A model generated the notes under the pieces. It was not told the DNA's origin, searched no databases, and saw only the letters and a program-made list of their open reading frames with translations. From Spinellus fusiger (Eukaryota > Mucoromycota > Mucoromycetes > Mucorales > Phycomycetaceae): 64,000 bases of DNA. The stretch spans positions 1-64,000 of the forward strand of contig JALLLS010000119.1 of the NCBI GenBank assembly GCA_025094145.1. The letters run 5' to 3'. The position numbers were made by a program, and so were the translations under genes. The stretch's first letter is position 1, and the number at the start of each line of letters is the position of its first letter. This document shows positions 9,637-22,618 of this stretch, piece by piece.

Positions 9637-11276
9637 TTAATCAAAATCAATGCCAAGGATATCAATAGGCCATTTAGTACGACCTCGATTATTCTGCTGC
9701 TTTTGTCTTCTTAAAGAGTAGGCATTTCGTAGTTGTTCTCTTGTCCGTGGTATAGGATATGGACGAGGACGGTATTCTGGTCGATATTCTGGACGGTATT
9801 CTGGTCGATATTCTGGTCGATATTCTGGTCGGTATTCTGGTCGTGGACGATATTCTGGACGTTGTCGTGTATATGGCTGTGGCTGCGACTCTTGGTCTTG
9901 TTCCTGCTCTTGCTCCTGCTCTTGTTCCTGCTCGGACTCTGATGGTGTAGTGGGTCTTGGTCTTGGTCTTGGCTCTGGTCTTTGTTGAGGTTCTGCCTCT
10001 AGTTTTGGTTCTGGTTCTGCCTCTGGTTCTGCCTCTGGCTTTGGCTCTGGCTCTGGCTTTGGCTCTGGTTGCGTTTTTGGTTCTGGTTCTTCAGCAACAA
10101 CAGGCTCTTGGTTAGGCACTGGATTGGAGAAAGCAACAGTTTCCGAACTTCCATCTTTATAAGCAGGTAAACCAAAGCCTACCAATCAATGAAGGTGAGT
10201 GACATATATCTTCTAATAAGGTAAGATAAGAGTTTGGCTTACATTCAGCAACTGTACAAAACTTGAATCCCTTTTCCCGTGCCCACTGAATTAATCCCAT
10301 TGCTAACTCTTCTGCTGTTTGTTTGTAAACCTATAGTTCAATGGAAAGGTGTGTTATTATTTAGTATTATTTTATCCACTCATTATCATTGTGAAAAATA
10401 AAATAGAGAGAGAATAATGCCTATTTACTTACATCATGAGTAAGGACAATATACCCAAGAGAAGGATCCTTCATGTCTACTTCTACATTTTGAATCTCAA
10501 CATCAAGGTTGTGATTTTCATAATCTTTAGTATCCAATGTCCATGTCACCACAGTATAGTCCATGTTATTTAATAAGTCCAGTGAATGACTATCAATTTC
10601 ACCAAAAGGTGGACGCATAACTATTACCATCATAGCAATAGTACACATAAAAGAGTGAGAAATATGTAATAGGACTGATAAACATATAAAAGAAATGTGT
10701 AACAACTTACAAGCAGGCCTAATAATTGAGGATAATTAACAAAAATACACTTTGTTTATAAAAATTACCTTTGCCCAATAATATGCATTGTTTCATTTTC
10801 TAATCTTAGCATTTCCATCTCGATCTCTTTATCTGATATCTCAGTAAGATGTGGATGTGTATATGTATGACTAGCAATCTGATGTCCGGAATCAAATGCT
10901 TTACGAACGGCCTCTTGAGCATCTTTGTCTGTTGACAAATCCCTAATCATCATTTAAAATTAATAAAAGAAAAAGAAAAAGAATCGCGTTAATGACGGTG
11001 ATATTCTATCTTATATAAAAATGAGATGAGGTGATACACTTACTTGAAATTTAATCCATTGATAAAGAAGGTGGCTAAAACACCTTGTTGATTCAATAAA
11101 TCTACAAGTCCAGAAGTATATGTATTTGGCCCATCATCAAAAGTGAGAGCAAAATAACCTGGTTTGCATTCTTGAAGATTTCCACGAATGACAGCTGATT
11201 CTATGGAAACAACCCATAGAAAACATGATAGCAATAAAGATAGGTTTATAAGAGTGCGTTCATGAATGAAAAACAT
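9637..11276 (-). CDS. Chitin/polysaccharide deacetylase (CE4) with repeat-rich tail
   Basis: Secreted carbohydrate esterase family 4 enzyme, expected to de-N-acetylate chitin to chitosan in the cell wall. Six exons: 11276-11044, 10942-10769, 10718-10711, 10620-10433, 10330-10243 and 10178-9637, total 410 aa. A hydrophobic signal peptide spans about residues 8-28. NodB motifs are complete: TFDDGP (45-50) with the metal Asp, SHTYTHPH with His103 and His107, RPPFG (141-145) and LTHD (198-201). An 8-bp exon (10718-10711) with good splice sites is required to keep frame and to restore R-P-A-F before RPPFG. The C-terminal third is low-complexity: Glu-Pro repeats, a Glu-Gln run, then tandem RPEY units and a basic end. 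It lies tail-to-tail with the G3BP-like gene. Confidence 0.92.
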
Positions 11277-13848
11277 GTTGGGTGGGGAATATTCTTATGG
11301 AGATGTATATGTACAAAAATTTAAGTACTGCTGTGGATGGGAGTGAAATGTCAATCTTTTTTTTTTTGCTCGTTGAATGAGGCTAAAATTTAACCTTTTT
11401 TCAATAGAAAGAGAGAGAGATGGAGGAGTACTGATGAAAGAAAATCGAGTAAAAGAATAAAATATTGCAAGAGAATTTGATAAGAATAGAACTAAAAAAG
11501 ATATAGGTATATATAAATTAAAAAAAAAAGATAAAAAAAATAGATGCACTTGAATTTGATCGAACAAGTATACGAAATAAGGGGAAAAAAGGAAGAATAA
11601 GGAAAGAGAAAAGGAGAGTTATTATAACAAAAGAGTTCCTTTCCTATCCATTTTTACATGTCAAATAGTGTAAAGAGTACGGTTTACTTTCCAAGGGGAT
11701 TTTTGAAATCTAAACACTATGTAGAAAGAAAAAGAAGAAAGGAGACAAGCAAAAGATACAAACAAAGAAGAAATACAAAAAGGAACAAGGCGTCTCGGCT
11801 ACTATGAATCTGGATCTTGAGCATTACTTTCTTTTTTATATTGATGAAGAATAAGAAGGTATAAAGTAGACTGATAGGGCAAATAGATTTACATATACAA
11901 GTCATTCATTTTGCAGTGTTTCTTGTTTAAAGGTAATGGAATGGTATACTAAAATACTAATGTACCAATACCATGACATGCATAGTACATTGGCATCTAT
12001 AGAATTGACATTTTATTTGCCGATTTCAATGGTGACATTACGAATAAAGTTTCTGTAAAAATAAAACAAAATAAAATATTAAGCACGTAGGCCTAGTTAT
12101 TCGATGTTTATAGAAAGAGGCATGCTTTGTGGCGATAAGGATCCTCCAATACCTGCATCTTTTTCTCCCCTATTATTTCTTGTAGATAAAGTACAGATTC
12201 TCTTAAAAAATAGTCATGAAATTGATTATGGTAAGAGCAGTATATCATAAAATAAAGGCGACAATAACAATGGCAAGCAGGCAATTGTATGAAATACATT
12301 CAAATACTTCAGGTCTTGTCACTCTCAAGATAATATTGTAGATGAATAAAAAGATCTATTTCTATGCACTGACTAGTATCAAACGTTATTCAAGAAAAGG
12401 GATCCTATCTTGCATTTGACTTTTGGATCAGAAGGGGGCAGGATAAATTACTTAAGATAAAGATGATTGAATTAAAAAAAAGTGTAGCATTTTACGCGAC
12501 TTTTGAGATTTATAATTACACGACAAAGAAACATTAGTAAGGTGTAAACCCCACTTTGGATTATATATTGAAAATATGAATATGAATATATATAAAATAA
12601 AATAAAAAGAATATAGACGGTAGGGAGAGAAGGGGAAGGAGTCAAGTCAAGTCAAGAGAAAGGAGTGTGGATAGAAAGAGAAATTTTACGTATATGTGTA
12701 AGCTATAGAGGAGACATTGGCCTTTGCTTTTTTATATTTTGGCTTCTTAAAAATGACAGTGCTAATTTCATATTTTCATTAGTTAGATCATTTACAACAC
12801 CCATGTTTGCACGTTGGCTCCATGGATTACAACAGCAATAGCAACAGAAACGTGTAATAATTTGTCATTTCCTAATTCATATAATAAGTATAGAAATAAT
12901 ATTACTTTTTTACTTTCTGCTAAAATATAAAACCAAAAATGTGGTAGAAATGTACTTGTCTACAATAAAAATAAATAAAAATAAAAAAGGCACAACTTCC
13001 ATTGATATTGAATAAGATGACTACTAAGTGAACACAGGAGAGTGTTATTATAGTAGCATACTATATTCTTTTTCTTCTGAATACTACTGACACTGAGGAT
13101 TTATCAAGTAGATACATTCATACCAAGTTGATAGTATAACTAATATTTCTTTTTTCCTCTTTCCACCCCCGTCTCTTTCTCTCTCCTTTCTCTCTCTTTT
13201 TTAATTGATTTTATTGATTTGATTTGATTTGATTTGATTTGATTTATTTGAATGTTTGTCTCTTACATGTCTTTATTGTGATCCACATAACATTTAATGT
13301 CTATCTCAACAACACGTATCGACAACATAAGCAACAGCAGATAAAGAACAGGTTTATTGCATTCTTAATTACTGTCTTAACTCTCTTTTTAAACCCTTTT
13401 TAGCTAAATAAATCACCAAACACAGTACACAATATAAACACTAGTAAGACAGAATGAAAACAATAAGATATGGTAGGTAGAATGGTCATAATAGTCAGCT
13501 TTTATATATCTACATATTTAGATATAGACGTAATAAAGTAAGACTACAAATGGATAAAACGGATATATTTCATAAACTACTATATTCTGTATAAAGACTA
13601 TGTCCCAATCTTCTTAAAAAAGTAAGACACACGGAAAAATAGACAGATGATGCACAAGTTATGCACTCATTTGTAAGTACTTGTCAGTAAAAATATACTC
13701 TTTCTACTATTAACATTTCACTACAGATTGGATGCCTCCATTTAAAATTTGTAGATAAAAACAATATGTTTTAAATAATAGCAGTGGCAATCTATGGAGT
13801 AGTAGTGTTGTTATTGTTAACGTCATTACTATCTTATTTGTTAGTCCA
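11277..13848. other. Long intergenic region, no gene seen
   Basis: About 2.6 kb of AT-rich DNA between the deacetylase start and the beta-adaptin 3' end. It contains poly-A tracts, a GATTT pentanucleotide run (13210-13247) and short frames without recognisable similarity. Confidence 0.5.
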
Positions 13849-13978
13849 TACTTATACTTCTACTTATACTTATACTTATACTTATACTTATACTTATACT
13901 TATACTTATACTTATACTTATACTCATACTTATACTCATACTTATACTCATACTTATACTCATACTTATACTCATATT
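13849..13978. repeat. Hexanucleotide microsatellite (CTTATA, then CTTATACTCATA)
   Basis: More than 15 tandem CTTATA units change at the right to alternating CTTATA/CTCATA. The Thr-Tyr frame across it is a repeat artefact. Confidence 0.95.
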
Positions 13979-14386
13979 ATTCCAAATTTAAGGCAATAGC
14001 TTCATTACAATAGTCTTAATGCCCTAGTTCTGAGCAAAGAAAGAGGAAAATTAGGGGAAAAAGAAAAAGGTAAAAAAAATTACCGCTATGAAAGATAAGC
14101 CTGAGTGTTTTCCTTTCTTTAGTTTCCAATTATACTCTTTAAATGTGAAGAATGCTAGTGAATCTATCTATCCTGGCCTTTAATGATGAAGGAATGTGTG
14201 TGTGTGTGTGTGTGTTTTATAACAATCATCATCTAATCATCATAATAATAATAAAGATGATTGGGTCGTAGTGGTTTTACTTCTCTGGTTTTTATTCACT
14301 AATTGATAACAATATCATGGGTCCTAGGCTATAAGACAAAATATCATAGACTACTATCCTTTTGTCTTATTTTTTTTATCAATCTT
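13979..14386. other. Intergenic, 3' flank of beta-adaptin
   Basis: Contains a GT dinucleotide run near 14197-14215 and an 'ataataataata' stretch; otherwise nothing seen. Confidence 0.5.
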
Positions 14387-17345
14387 TTAAAAAAGATCTG
14401 CAAAAGGGTCCTGGGCAGCAGATGACGCTGGTTGTTTCTGCTGCTGTTGCTGCTGCTGTGTAGGAGAATCAAACATATTCATTAAAGGAGACTGTGATTG
14501 TGGAAGCAATGATGGAGAGGGTGAAGTATATGAAGTGTTCAAGAGATCAAACATGTCATTCATAGCATTATTACTTCTTACTGACTTGGCAGAAGTAGGT
14601 GGAGGACTGCTGCTGTTATTGTTGCTTGGGGAATGACCTCCTGCTCCCAAAGATAAAAGATCACTGAAGTTCATGCTTCCTGCCTGAACTCGGGGACTTT
14701 CTGCCATCATAGGCGATGATACATTATTGTTGGGCTCATCCCAGTCCAGATCTAGAAGATTCTGAATATCGTTGTTCTTTATGGCCTTTTGGATGTTAGG
14801 TGGTGGTGCAGTTACATCATCTTCATCCAGAGGCCTTTTGAGTGGATAAGTTATGAGTTTTCTTATTTTTATATATGTTTTCTAAATTCAACTTACTCTG
14901 TAGGCGACTTGTTGACATTGTCAGCTCCATATTTTTTACCAGCAATGAATGTTTCTGGTGGTTTATGGTAAACAGACGCAAGAGTGCCGATATGGTAAAT
15001 AAGATCATCCAACAGACTTGCAGAGAGGCCAGAATTCTCACCCGCAATAGGTGGTTTTTCAGAAAGAACGACAGTCTATGGTAGATGTAAGTGAATATTA
15101 AAATATATGATGAGGTTTATAGAGATCCTGCTTTTATAACATTTTCCTTTCTTCTTGTTCTCTGTCCTTTTATACATACCTTTGCAGCCTGAGGATCTGT
15201 AGATAATAGACGCCAATACACATAGGCTCTGTCTCTAATATCTGCATTATCACACTCTGTAGTAGCAGTCTGAAGCACACGCTGAACAAGGTCTTGATTT
15301 TCAGATGGTTTCTTCAAGAACAGCTTAACAGTAGCCGTCAAAAGCTGTAGTTGGACCTGATATGCATCCTCTCTTATTAGAACACCAAACAAAACATAAT
15401 ATCTGGTATATCCTCCTTTACCTGGGAGTTCTCTTCTTTGAAATTATCCAAAAAGGTATTAATAAGGTCGTCTGCATTTTCGATTTTCTCTGCATACTCT
15501 CCAACAATCCATGTTAATGAAGCCTTTGCCTCGGGTTCATCCAAAGCATCGAGATTTTCACAGAGTGTAGGAATAATACCCTCATAGTGACGAGGATACT
15601 TTCGGAAAATATCCTGTACATATTTTCTGTTTCAACTTTATGCTGGTCTTTGCTATAAAGTTCTCTACTTGCCTTGATCACAACAATGGCCTCCTGTACT
15701 ACATAATTGACACCTGTGTTGATAAGATCCAATAAGACATTGATACAGCGTTCTGCTGCTTCCTCAATTTTAATAGCACAACGACCAATGGCACTGATAG
15801 AGCGTCGAACAAAGTCAACATCGACTTCGTTGGCATATCTATTGTTTCATGGCATACCATTAGTTATCTCAAGACAGTCTTCTTGTAGTTGTGGATAACT
15901 TACTCCTTCAACTCACTCAACAGTTGATCTACATTACGATCATTGCAGAGTCGAATTAAGATCTCCAATTTCTCCAATTTAACGTAGGGTGGATCATTGT
16001 ATTTACAGAAAAAGACACGCATTTCATTGCAAAGTACTTCAGGGCGTCTTTGTAAAATAAGATTGATATTACGGAGAGCAATGTATTGTACTTCAGGTGG
16101 ACTTGATAGCAAGGTCACTATGATAAGTAGGGTTCTTTGTGTTAGTATTCTTCTACACCACCAACCCCACAAGGCTTCTTATTCATTACCAAGAGGAGGT
16201 GCCATCTTTCTACAGAATCCCTTGATTAATGTGTCTTCTTTTACATGACGCATGCTAATCATCAACACCTATTAAATACAATACATAATGATAAGCAAGA
16301 GAGAGAGGACATCCCAACACCCTCATTTTCTATCATCTACCTTGATGGCAGCAAGAACAACCGCACCATTTGCATGTTGTAATCTTGGAAGCACACGTTC
16401 ACAGATCCCCTCTGCCTCTTTGGCTCCCGATACCTTATAGTTTGCGAGTGCTGTAAGAATAGCAATCTGACCCCACCTATCAAAACAGGTCAATCAACTC
16501 ACTCCCTCATACTTTGTTTTTGTCTGCATTCAACCTACACCGACTTACTCTGTACATTCATTCAAAGCATGCAGAAGCTTATTCAGAGTAGAACTGTTAA
16601 TGACAAATACTTCTGTTTCGGGAGAAGCCTCCTGAATGTCAGTCAAGGCCACCACTGCATTAGCCACCACCATGGGATTGATATCAGACACCATCTCCTT
16701 CACCATGGAAACAAAGTCTTGCTCAATGGTTAATTCCGGATTGAGCTCATACATCTTGGCCACACACACAGCTGCTGTTTTACGCACATAAGGGTTTTCA
16801 TCCTAAACAGATATTCAACTGAGCCCACAGCTCAAACCATTCATGTGCCGGTTGACCGTGGATTACCTTTAAGCATTTACGCAGAGGTTCTGTCAAGTAA
16901 TCGATGATTTTATCGACACGCAGACATCCCATGGTACGAATAGCAAGTGCACGAATAAGGGGATTTGGGTCGTCTGTGTCCTATGCATACAACCCTAGGT
17001 TTGAGTTCTTTTCTGCTACACACTGCTGTTGCTGTACGATATTCTCTCCTCCCACACGGAGCTTACTTTTACAAATGTGTTTACAGCAAGAATAACAAGT
17101 TCGGGCTGTGTCTTTGCGTAGTTCATCAGGTAAAGGTACACAAGTTTTTTCAGCTCAAGGTCTTCTGTCTGCATGTTCTTCAGCACATCAGGGAACAGGC
17201 CACTGACGTCTTTGCCCACTGTCATGTTGGCAATCACTTTCTTTACAGCGTCTTTTCGTACATTGCGGTATTCGCTATTCAACTCTGACTTGAGTTCATA
17301 GTTTTCACCCTTCTTTGTTGTGGTGAAGAAGCGAGGTCGGTTCAT
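14387..17345 (-). CDS. AP-1 complex beta-adaptin (Apl2 type)
   Basis: Large beta subunit of a clathrin adaptor, probably AP-1, acting in trans-Golgi/endosome sorting. Eleven exons all keep frame: 17345-17067, 16980-16867, 16802-16549, 16476-16341, 16268-16190, 16117-15904, 15838-15673, 15613-15422, 15356-15180, 15075-14897 and 14834-14387, giving 745 aa. The HEAT-like trunk is very conserved: [110 protein letters not shown] and [11 protein letters not shown]. The trunk is followed by a Ser/Asn/Gln-rich hinge ending DPFADLF. There is no C-terminal appendage domain, as in short fungal Apl2. I chose the Met before [13 protein letters not shown] because homology starts there; the frame is open 53 codons further up. 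Intron 7 has a GC donor. Confidence 0.95.
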
Positions 17346-17530
17346 CAGTGCAATGAGCAACAAGAGATGAAAGAGAAGAAAGAAGAATCCACCCATCCTA
17401 GACAGAGCATCGTGTCGCTGTTTAAAAATAACAACGTCACAGCCGCGTGCAAAAGGCAAGTCGATAAGCAGACAGTCATGGCTCTTTTTCTGCACAGAGA
17501 ACACTTTATAGTATGATAGTATAATAGTAT

Positions 17531-17640
17531 AAGATGGTGTATTCCACTATAAAATGGTATATTCCACTATAAAATGGTATATTCCACTATAAAATGGTAT
17601 ATTCCACTATAAAATGGTATAAAATGGTATGATTCCTATT
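17531..17640. repeat. 20-bp minisatellite (about 4-5 copies)
   Basis: The unit attccactataaaatggtat is repeated four times exactly at 17541-17620, with partial and variant copies on both sides. Each unit contains TATAAAA on the + strand. It lies between the beta-adaptin start codon and the stop of the next gene. Confidence 0.95.
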
Positions 17641-17707
17641 GTTGGTGTGTGTGTGTGTGTGCTTAGAATAATAGGGCCTATACTTTTGCTCTGTCTGCCT
17701 GCATTCC

Positions 17708-18748
17708 TCAATGATGATTGGCTACATATACATTAATTCTTAACACCAAGCACTGCACTCCATTTCTCCACTGGTCTAGTGTACGTCGATCCCATAGGCC
17801 ACAAAATGACTCCATTTCCCTGCGCAGTAACTCCAGCTCCTTTAGCACACACACAACAAATGTCTGTGTAGTGGCTCTTAAACGACTGTCATTTCTCTCT
17901 ATTCTCCCCACCCACTCTTTTCGCCTGGCCGTCTCCTGCTTGACTTGATTCTCCAATGTCTGTGTCCACAGCTGAGTTTGGCTGGTTAGGGTCTGGATCT
18001 GGTGTTGGACCAAAGCCAGGTCGTGTGCTAAGCGAGGGGAATGGGTCTCGCAGTCATAGCGGTGGAAGAGAGCCTGCACAGACATCCGTAGCACCTTTTG
18101 CTGTTGCTCTACACAGGTCCTTTCTGTCACTGTGGTATTGCGGTCTTGTTCAAGGAGTGTCTCCTTTTTAAAGAGGTCTTGGAGTTGTTGGCGAGAAGAG
18201 AGGGCCTGTGTCTTGAGCTGCTTGACTTGAGCCTCCAATTGGGTGGAGGTGGTTTTTGTGGTGGTGACAATGAGTTGTTTTGAATGGAGGACCTGCATTA
18301 GTTCTTGGATGTTGGCTCTGTAGTCTTGGTTGGTCGTTAGAAAGTGTTGAGATTGGGCTTCATGGGAGGATTTGGCTTCACGGATAGAAGTGAGCTTGAT
18401 GTATTATTATGTTTTCCCCCCCACACCCATAGACACGGTGTATTTGAGTCAATGAGTATAAGACAGAGGAGAGAGAGTGGGTGAGCCTACCTGCGACTGT
18501 ATCAATAGGATTTTATTCTCTAGCTGGTCATAGGTGGACTGTAGCTGTTCAATGACTTTTACTGTTCTCAAGGGAGTAGAGAGAGAGGGTTGTGGATAGA
18601 CAACACCCAATGAAGTGCTTAAAGATGTGTTTAATGTGGAATCCAGGGTAGCGCCCAATGTGGCAGAGAGTGCGGCAGAAGCAGAGGTAGAAGAAGAAGC
18701 CACCAGCATCAAATGACTTGCTACAGATTCTTGCTGGAGATGCAACAT
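17708..18748 (-). CDS. Coiled-coil protein, function unknown
   Basis: Two exons (18748-18491 and 18394-17708) give 314 aa; intron phase and length agree and the intron has a GTAGGC donor. The N-terminus has a Ser/Thr/Ala-rich stretch, then a helix with VIEQLQSTYDQLENKILL. After the intron comes a long run rich in Gln, Leu, Lys and Glu with heptad character (for example VKQLKTQALSSRQQLQDLFKKE and LVQHQIQTLTSQTQLW). I see no catalytic motif and no targeting signal. A kinetochore, spindle-pole or transport tether subunit would fit such a composition, but this is only a guess. It is divergent from the CK1 gene across about 770 bp. Confidence 0.7.
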
Positions 18749-19520
18749 TACGATTATGAGGGAGAAGCAGGCAAAAGAGGTGTGCTATAGACAAGAGAAA
18801 CTAGGGGGAATTTCAAGTCTTTTTCTCTGCCTAATAAGTACCAGTAGTAGTGCCAATGTCCATGCCTAATAAGTGACAGTGCAAGTACCAATCTCGGTGC
18901 AGTTGAAAGTAAAAGTAAAAAAAGTAAAAAAAGTAAAAAAGTAGTGTGTATTTGTGTGTATTTGTGTGGGGGTAGCAGTGGACAAGGGGAGAAAAGAACA
19001 GCCTGCAATTCTCTTCTCCCTGTTTTTATTTATTCATCTACAGGCACAGTAACTGCGTTGGCTTGCAAATAAATTAAACTCGCAGCACATCAATTGTTTA
19101 TGTCCCTCATACTATTTTATGCACTGGGCAAAAAGAAAAGAAAAAAAAGGGGAGAGCCAGAAATAATAAGAAATGCAAATATCCCCCCTTCCCTCCCCAG
19201 CAACCACTGAATCCACAAGGAAACTCACTCGCTCATTTTGAAATAGCGCCTTCTCATGGGAGATAAAGTGATTCTGCTTCCCGAGGAGTCATAGATAAAT
19301 ATATATATATCTTCCCTTCTCCTTTATTGTTTCTGCTATAAACAAAAGCAGGTAGAGATTTTCTATGCTTACATGGACAGTGGCAGCCAAATAGGAAGAT
19401 GAAAAAAGTCATGCATCTCTCTCTCTCTCTCTATTTTAATGTCCGACCTACTCTTTTCAAATCCTTGTATTTTTTTACCCTCCGTGTTTTTTCTTCTTCT
19501 CCTGTCATTCTTTATGCAGA
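18749..19520. other. Intergenic between two divergent genes
   Basis: Contains short runs such as aaaaagt repeats near 18907-18945 and a CT run near 19418-19432. Presumably holds both promoters; no further gene seen. Confidence 0.5.
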
Positions 19521-21569
19521 ATGGCATACAACACTCATGTCCAGTCATCTGCTACTAGAGCACACGAGTCGAAATATCATTACAAAGTAGCCAGTAAAGA
19601 GATACTGCAGAGAGATCTTCTGGACCTTAACGACAAAGACCGTCAAGTACTGATTCATGGATGCTGGCTGGCACTTGCTAAGATTGGCGAAGGCTCGTTT
19701 GGTGAGGTGTATGAAGGTAGGGCTGTTTCATATAGTGTAGACATATTCCATCTCTCTCTCTCTTGTCTTTCTCTGCTTGCTTAGATTGATAGATTGATAG
19801 CTATTACTTATGCAATATAAAGTATAAAGACACCAATGCATTGTATTTTAGCTCATGATACCACCAACCACCAACGCTATGCTATTAAGCGAGAACGTGT
19901 CAAAATGCGACATCCACAATTAGAACAAGAAGCAATCTTCTACAAGGCAGTGACGGGTGGACGTAAGCAGTGCTACAGACAATGGCATGGTATCTGGCTA
20001 ATGTCACTCATCTCTATTCTTCTTCATGTTTAGCTGGTATTCCTCAGTGCTACTGGTATGGACAGCATGAAGACTATTACTGTATGACCATGGATCTTCT
20101 TGGTCCTAGTCTCAATCAGCTCCTAAAGACAGTCCATACTATACCATTGGAAAACGTCACTGATCTCACTATTCAAATGGTACTATTTCATAATATCATT
20201 AGTACAAGTAGTATAATCTCTTAGTATGCATGGGATGCTTCATGGCTGATCAGACACAAACTCACACACTATTCTCCCAAAAAAAAAGGTATCCATCATA
20301 GAACATCTCCATGAGCAGGGTATTATTTTCAGAGACATCAAACCTGACAACTTCCTCTTTTTACACCAACACAGCCTTCCTGTTCCAGAAATGTATGAAG
20401 TCCACGATGCTCACGGTACAAGCCACTCTGCCTACACCAAATTGTCATGCAGAGACATCCTTCAACAATGGAACGACGCCTTTCCTCGACTATACATTGT
20501 AGATTTTGGACTGGCTGCTTGGTGGAGAGATCCTGAAACACAAATCCCTTATCCTGAGAAGAAGAAAGACGTCAAAAACAAAGTAGGAACAGCACGCTAT
20601 GCCTCTCTCAATGTTCATCGCTACAAAACCCATTCACGACGAGACGATCTACAGGCCATTGGATATTTAATGTTGGAACTTCTGTTGGGGTCTCTTCCAT
20701 GGACAGGCATTAATGCACGCAGTTCAAGGAATGGGTGGGAGAGAATGCGCCAGATGAAAGAAGATGTCTACCTGGAGGATTTGTGTGCAGGCATGCCAAA
20801 GGGTATCTTGGCCTTTGTAGAATACACACAGAAACTACGATTCTCAGATACGCCAGACTATGCTCTGTTACGGACCATGTTGCTAGGATGTCAAGAGAAA
20901 GGCAGTCTGTACTCTGTTCCTGTGCAGTCTCCCTTTGAAGGCAAAGTGTCCTGGAAAAATGTGGAGCCCAGGGTGGAGCCTACAGCCAACCCTATTGCCA
21001 GACCCTCCGTTGAGCAGAAAGACCTTTCTGCAGCCAAGTCTTCAGAAGGGATAAAGGCAGCGGAGGAACATGGATTTCAATGGAGTGCCATGGTAGAAGC
21101 ACTAGATAATGCTTCTACCAAGGAAGCAGCACAGCCATTAGCAATCAAGGAGAGAGTGGCTTTTGGAGAGACGTCATCGACTTCCTCCACCTCATCGACA
21201 TATAAGCTTATTCAACGTGTGCGTCAGGGAGAAAAGAGAATTGGATGGAATACCCATAAGCGTGAGGAGGTGCCTTGGGAGCCTAAGGTTGACTGGGGTA
21301 AGAATGAAATTGAGGCTGCTCCCTCTGCGCCTGTATGGCAGGATGACACTGCCCTCACTTGGACGGAAGAAGTACCTTACAAACCACCAAGAAAGGAATG
21401 GTCTCGTGGAAAAGGAGGCAATGGATCTAGAACGGGTGCTGGTGCTGGTGCTGGTGCTGGTGCTGGAGGAGGCTCTTGGAGAAGACAGGAAAAAATAGCC
21501 AAAATACCACAAACAGAATGGCCTTTAGAAGACAACTCCTGGGCAAAGATGAATGGAGTCCCGTGGTAA
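19521..21569 (+). CDS. Divergent CK1-family protein kinase
   Basis: Ser/Thr kinase of the casein kinase 1 family. Four exons (19521-19716, 19852-19962, 20034-20179, 20289-21569) give 577 aa. Kinase landmarks are IGEGSFGEVYE (P-loop), YAIKRE (lysine), PGIPQCYWYG, MDLLGPSLNQLL, FRDIKPDNFLF (catalytic Asp), VDFGLA (DFG), IPYPEKK, GTARYASLNVH (the CK1 replacement for APE) and SRRDDLQAIGYLMLELLLGSLPW. The residue before RD is Phe; most CK1 have His and the Yck/CK1-gamma branch has Tyr. The C-terminal extension of about 230 residues is unrelated to known domains and includes a Gly-Ala hexanucleotide run (near 21434-21468) and a cluster of Trp-containing acidic motifs. There is no C-terminal CC palmitoylation motif of the Yck type. 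Confidence 0.92.
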
Positions 21570-22618
21570 AGAGAAAATAGAATGTCCCTGAAGAAATCCA
21601 AAGAAAAAAAAAAGGGTTTTCTGGCGCCAAGATACTACTATATTTTTTACTTTTTACTTTTGCATTTATTATACCTTTTTTTATATATATATTTATTGTT
21701 TGTTTGTTTTTCACTGTTTTTCATCCATGTAGACTCTTGTCACTGTACCATAAAAAAAGGTGTGATCTTTTTTTCTTTTCTATGTTTTATGTTTTGAATT
21801 AAAGTCAATAGGGAAGAGATGGAATAAGTGAATAAAGCACTTATTCATCACTACACTGAGAATAGTGAATGAATACACACGCTTCACACTCTGTAGTTAT
21901 TTATCAGTTCATAAACTTATACATACAATGACTATTGTTAATTTTTATACTGATTTGCCTTATACTCTCTTCATATGCATTCATGTACTTGTTAACAGGA
22001 ACTTTTGAGATAAATGATAATAAAAACATGTAGCCTTGAGAATTGCTACAGCATTGTTAACAGATGATCAATAATCAACATGTCAATCTCTAGTCTTCTT
22101 CGTATCCCGAGCATGAATGTCTCTGTTGTAACAAATAGTATAGAGCATTATAACAAGGAAACTGTAGAAAAAAATCATGTATTAGTAGAATAAAGAAATT
22201 GTAGAGAGATGAACAAGTGATATTTGGAGAGACAACCCTTCAATCAATACAAATAAAGGAAGAAAACAGCCTGGGCCAACCATTAAAAGGGCCTGTTTTG
22301 TGGAGATAAAGATCTGCTAAGATTTCAAGGATAAATAATTCCTTATTCTATTAGAAGATAATCATAAATGGGAGTCTATTATTAATATTATTTTATTTGC
22401 ATAACTATAAGGAAATATATCATCCAATTTTATGTTATACTGTAAATTATAGAAAAGCTTGCAATATTTTGACTCTCCGACTCTGTTTTTTGTAACATGT
22501 CATTTCACTTGTTTTTCACAAAAAGATACATTCAACCTACAGTAGAGACTTGGAAATTATAAAGAACATGGATAGGATCAACATAATAATAGATGGAAGT
22601 TTATTAGACAAAGAGATA
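21570..22618. other. Intergenic, no gene seen
   Basis: T-rich 3' flank of the kinase followed by AT-rich DNA with no recognisable coding sequence. Confidence 0.5.

Noticed and set aside
13784..13999. Thr-Tyr repeat protein
   Set aside because: Microsatellite artefact.
17016..17504. 53-codon upstream extension of beta-adaptin
   Set aside because: Open frame, but the family N-terminus starts at the later Met ([13 protein letters not shown]); upstream residues show no similarity.
17531..17640. CRISPR-like spaced repeat
   Set aside because: Units are head-to-tail without unique spacers, in a eukaryotic sequence; a minisatellite.
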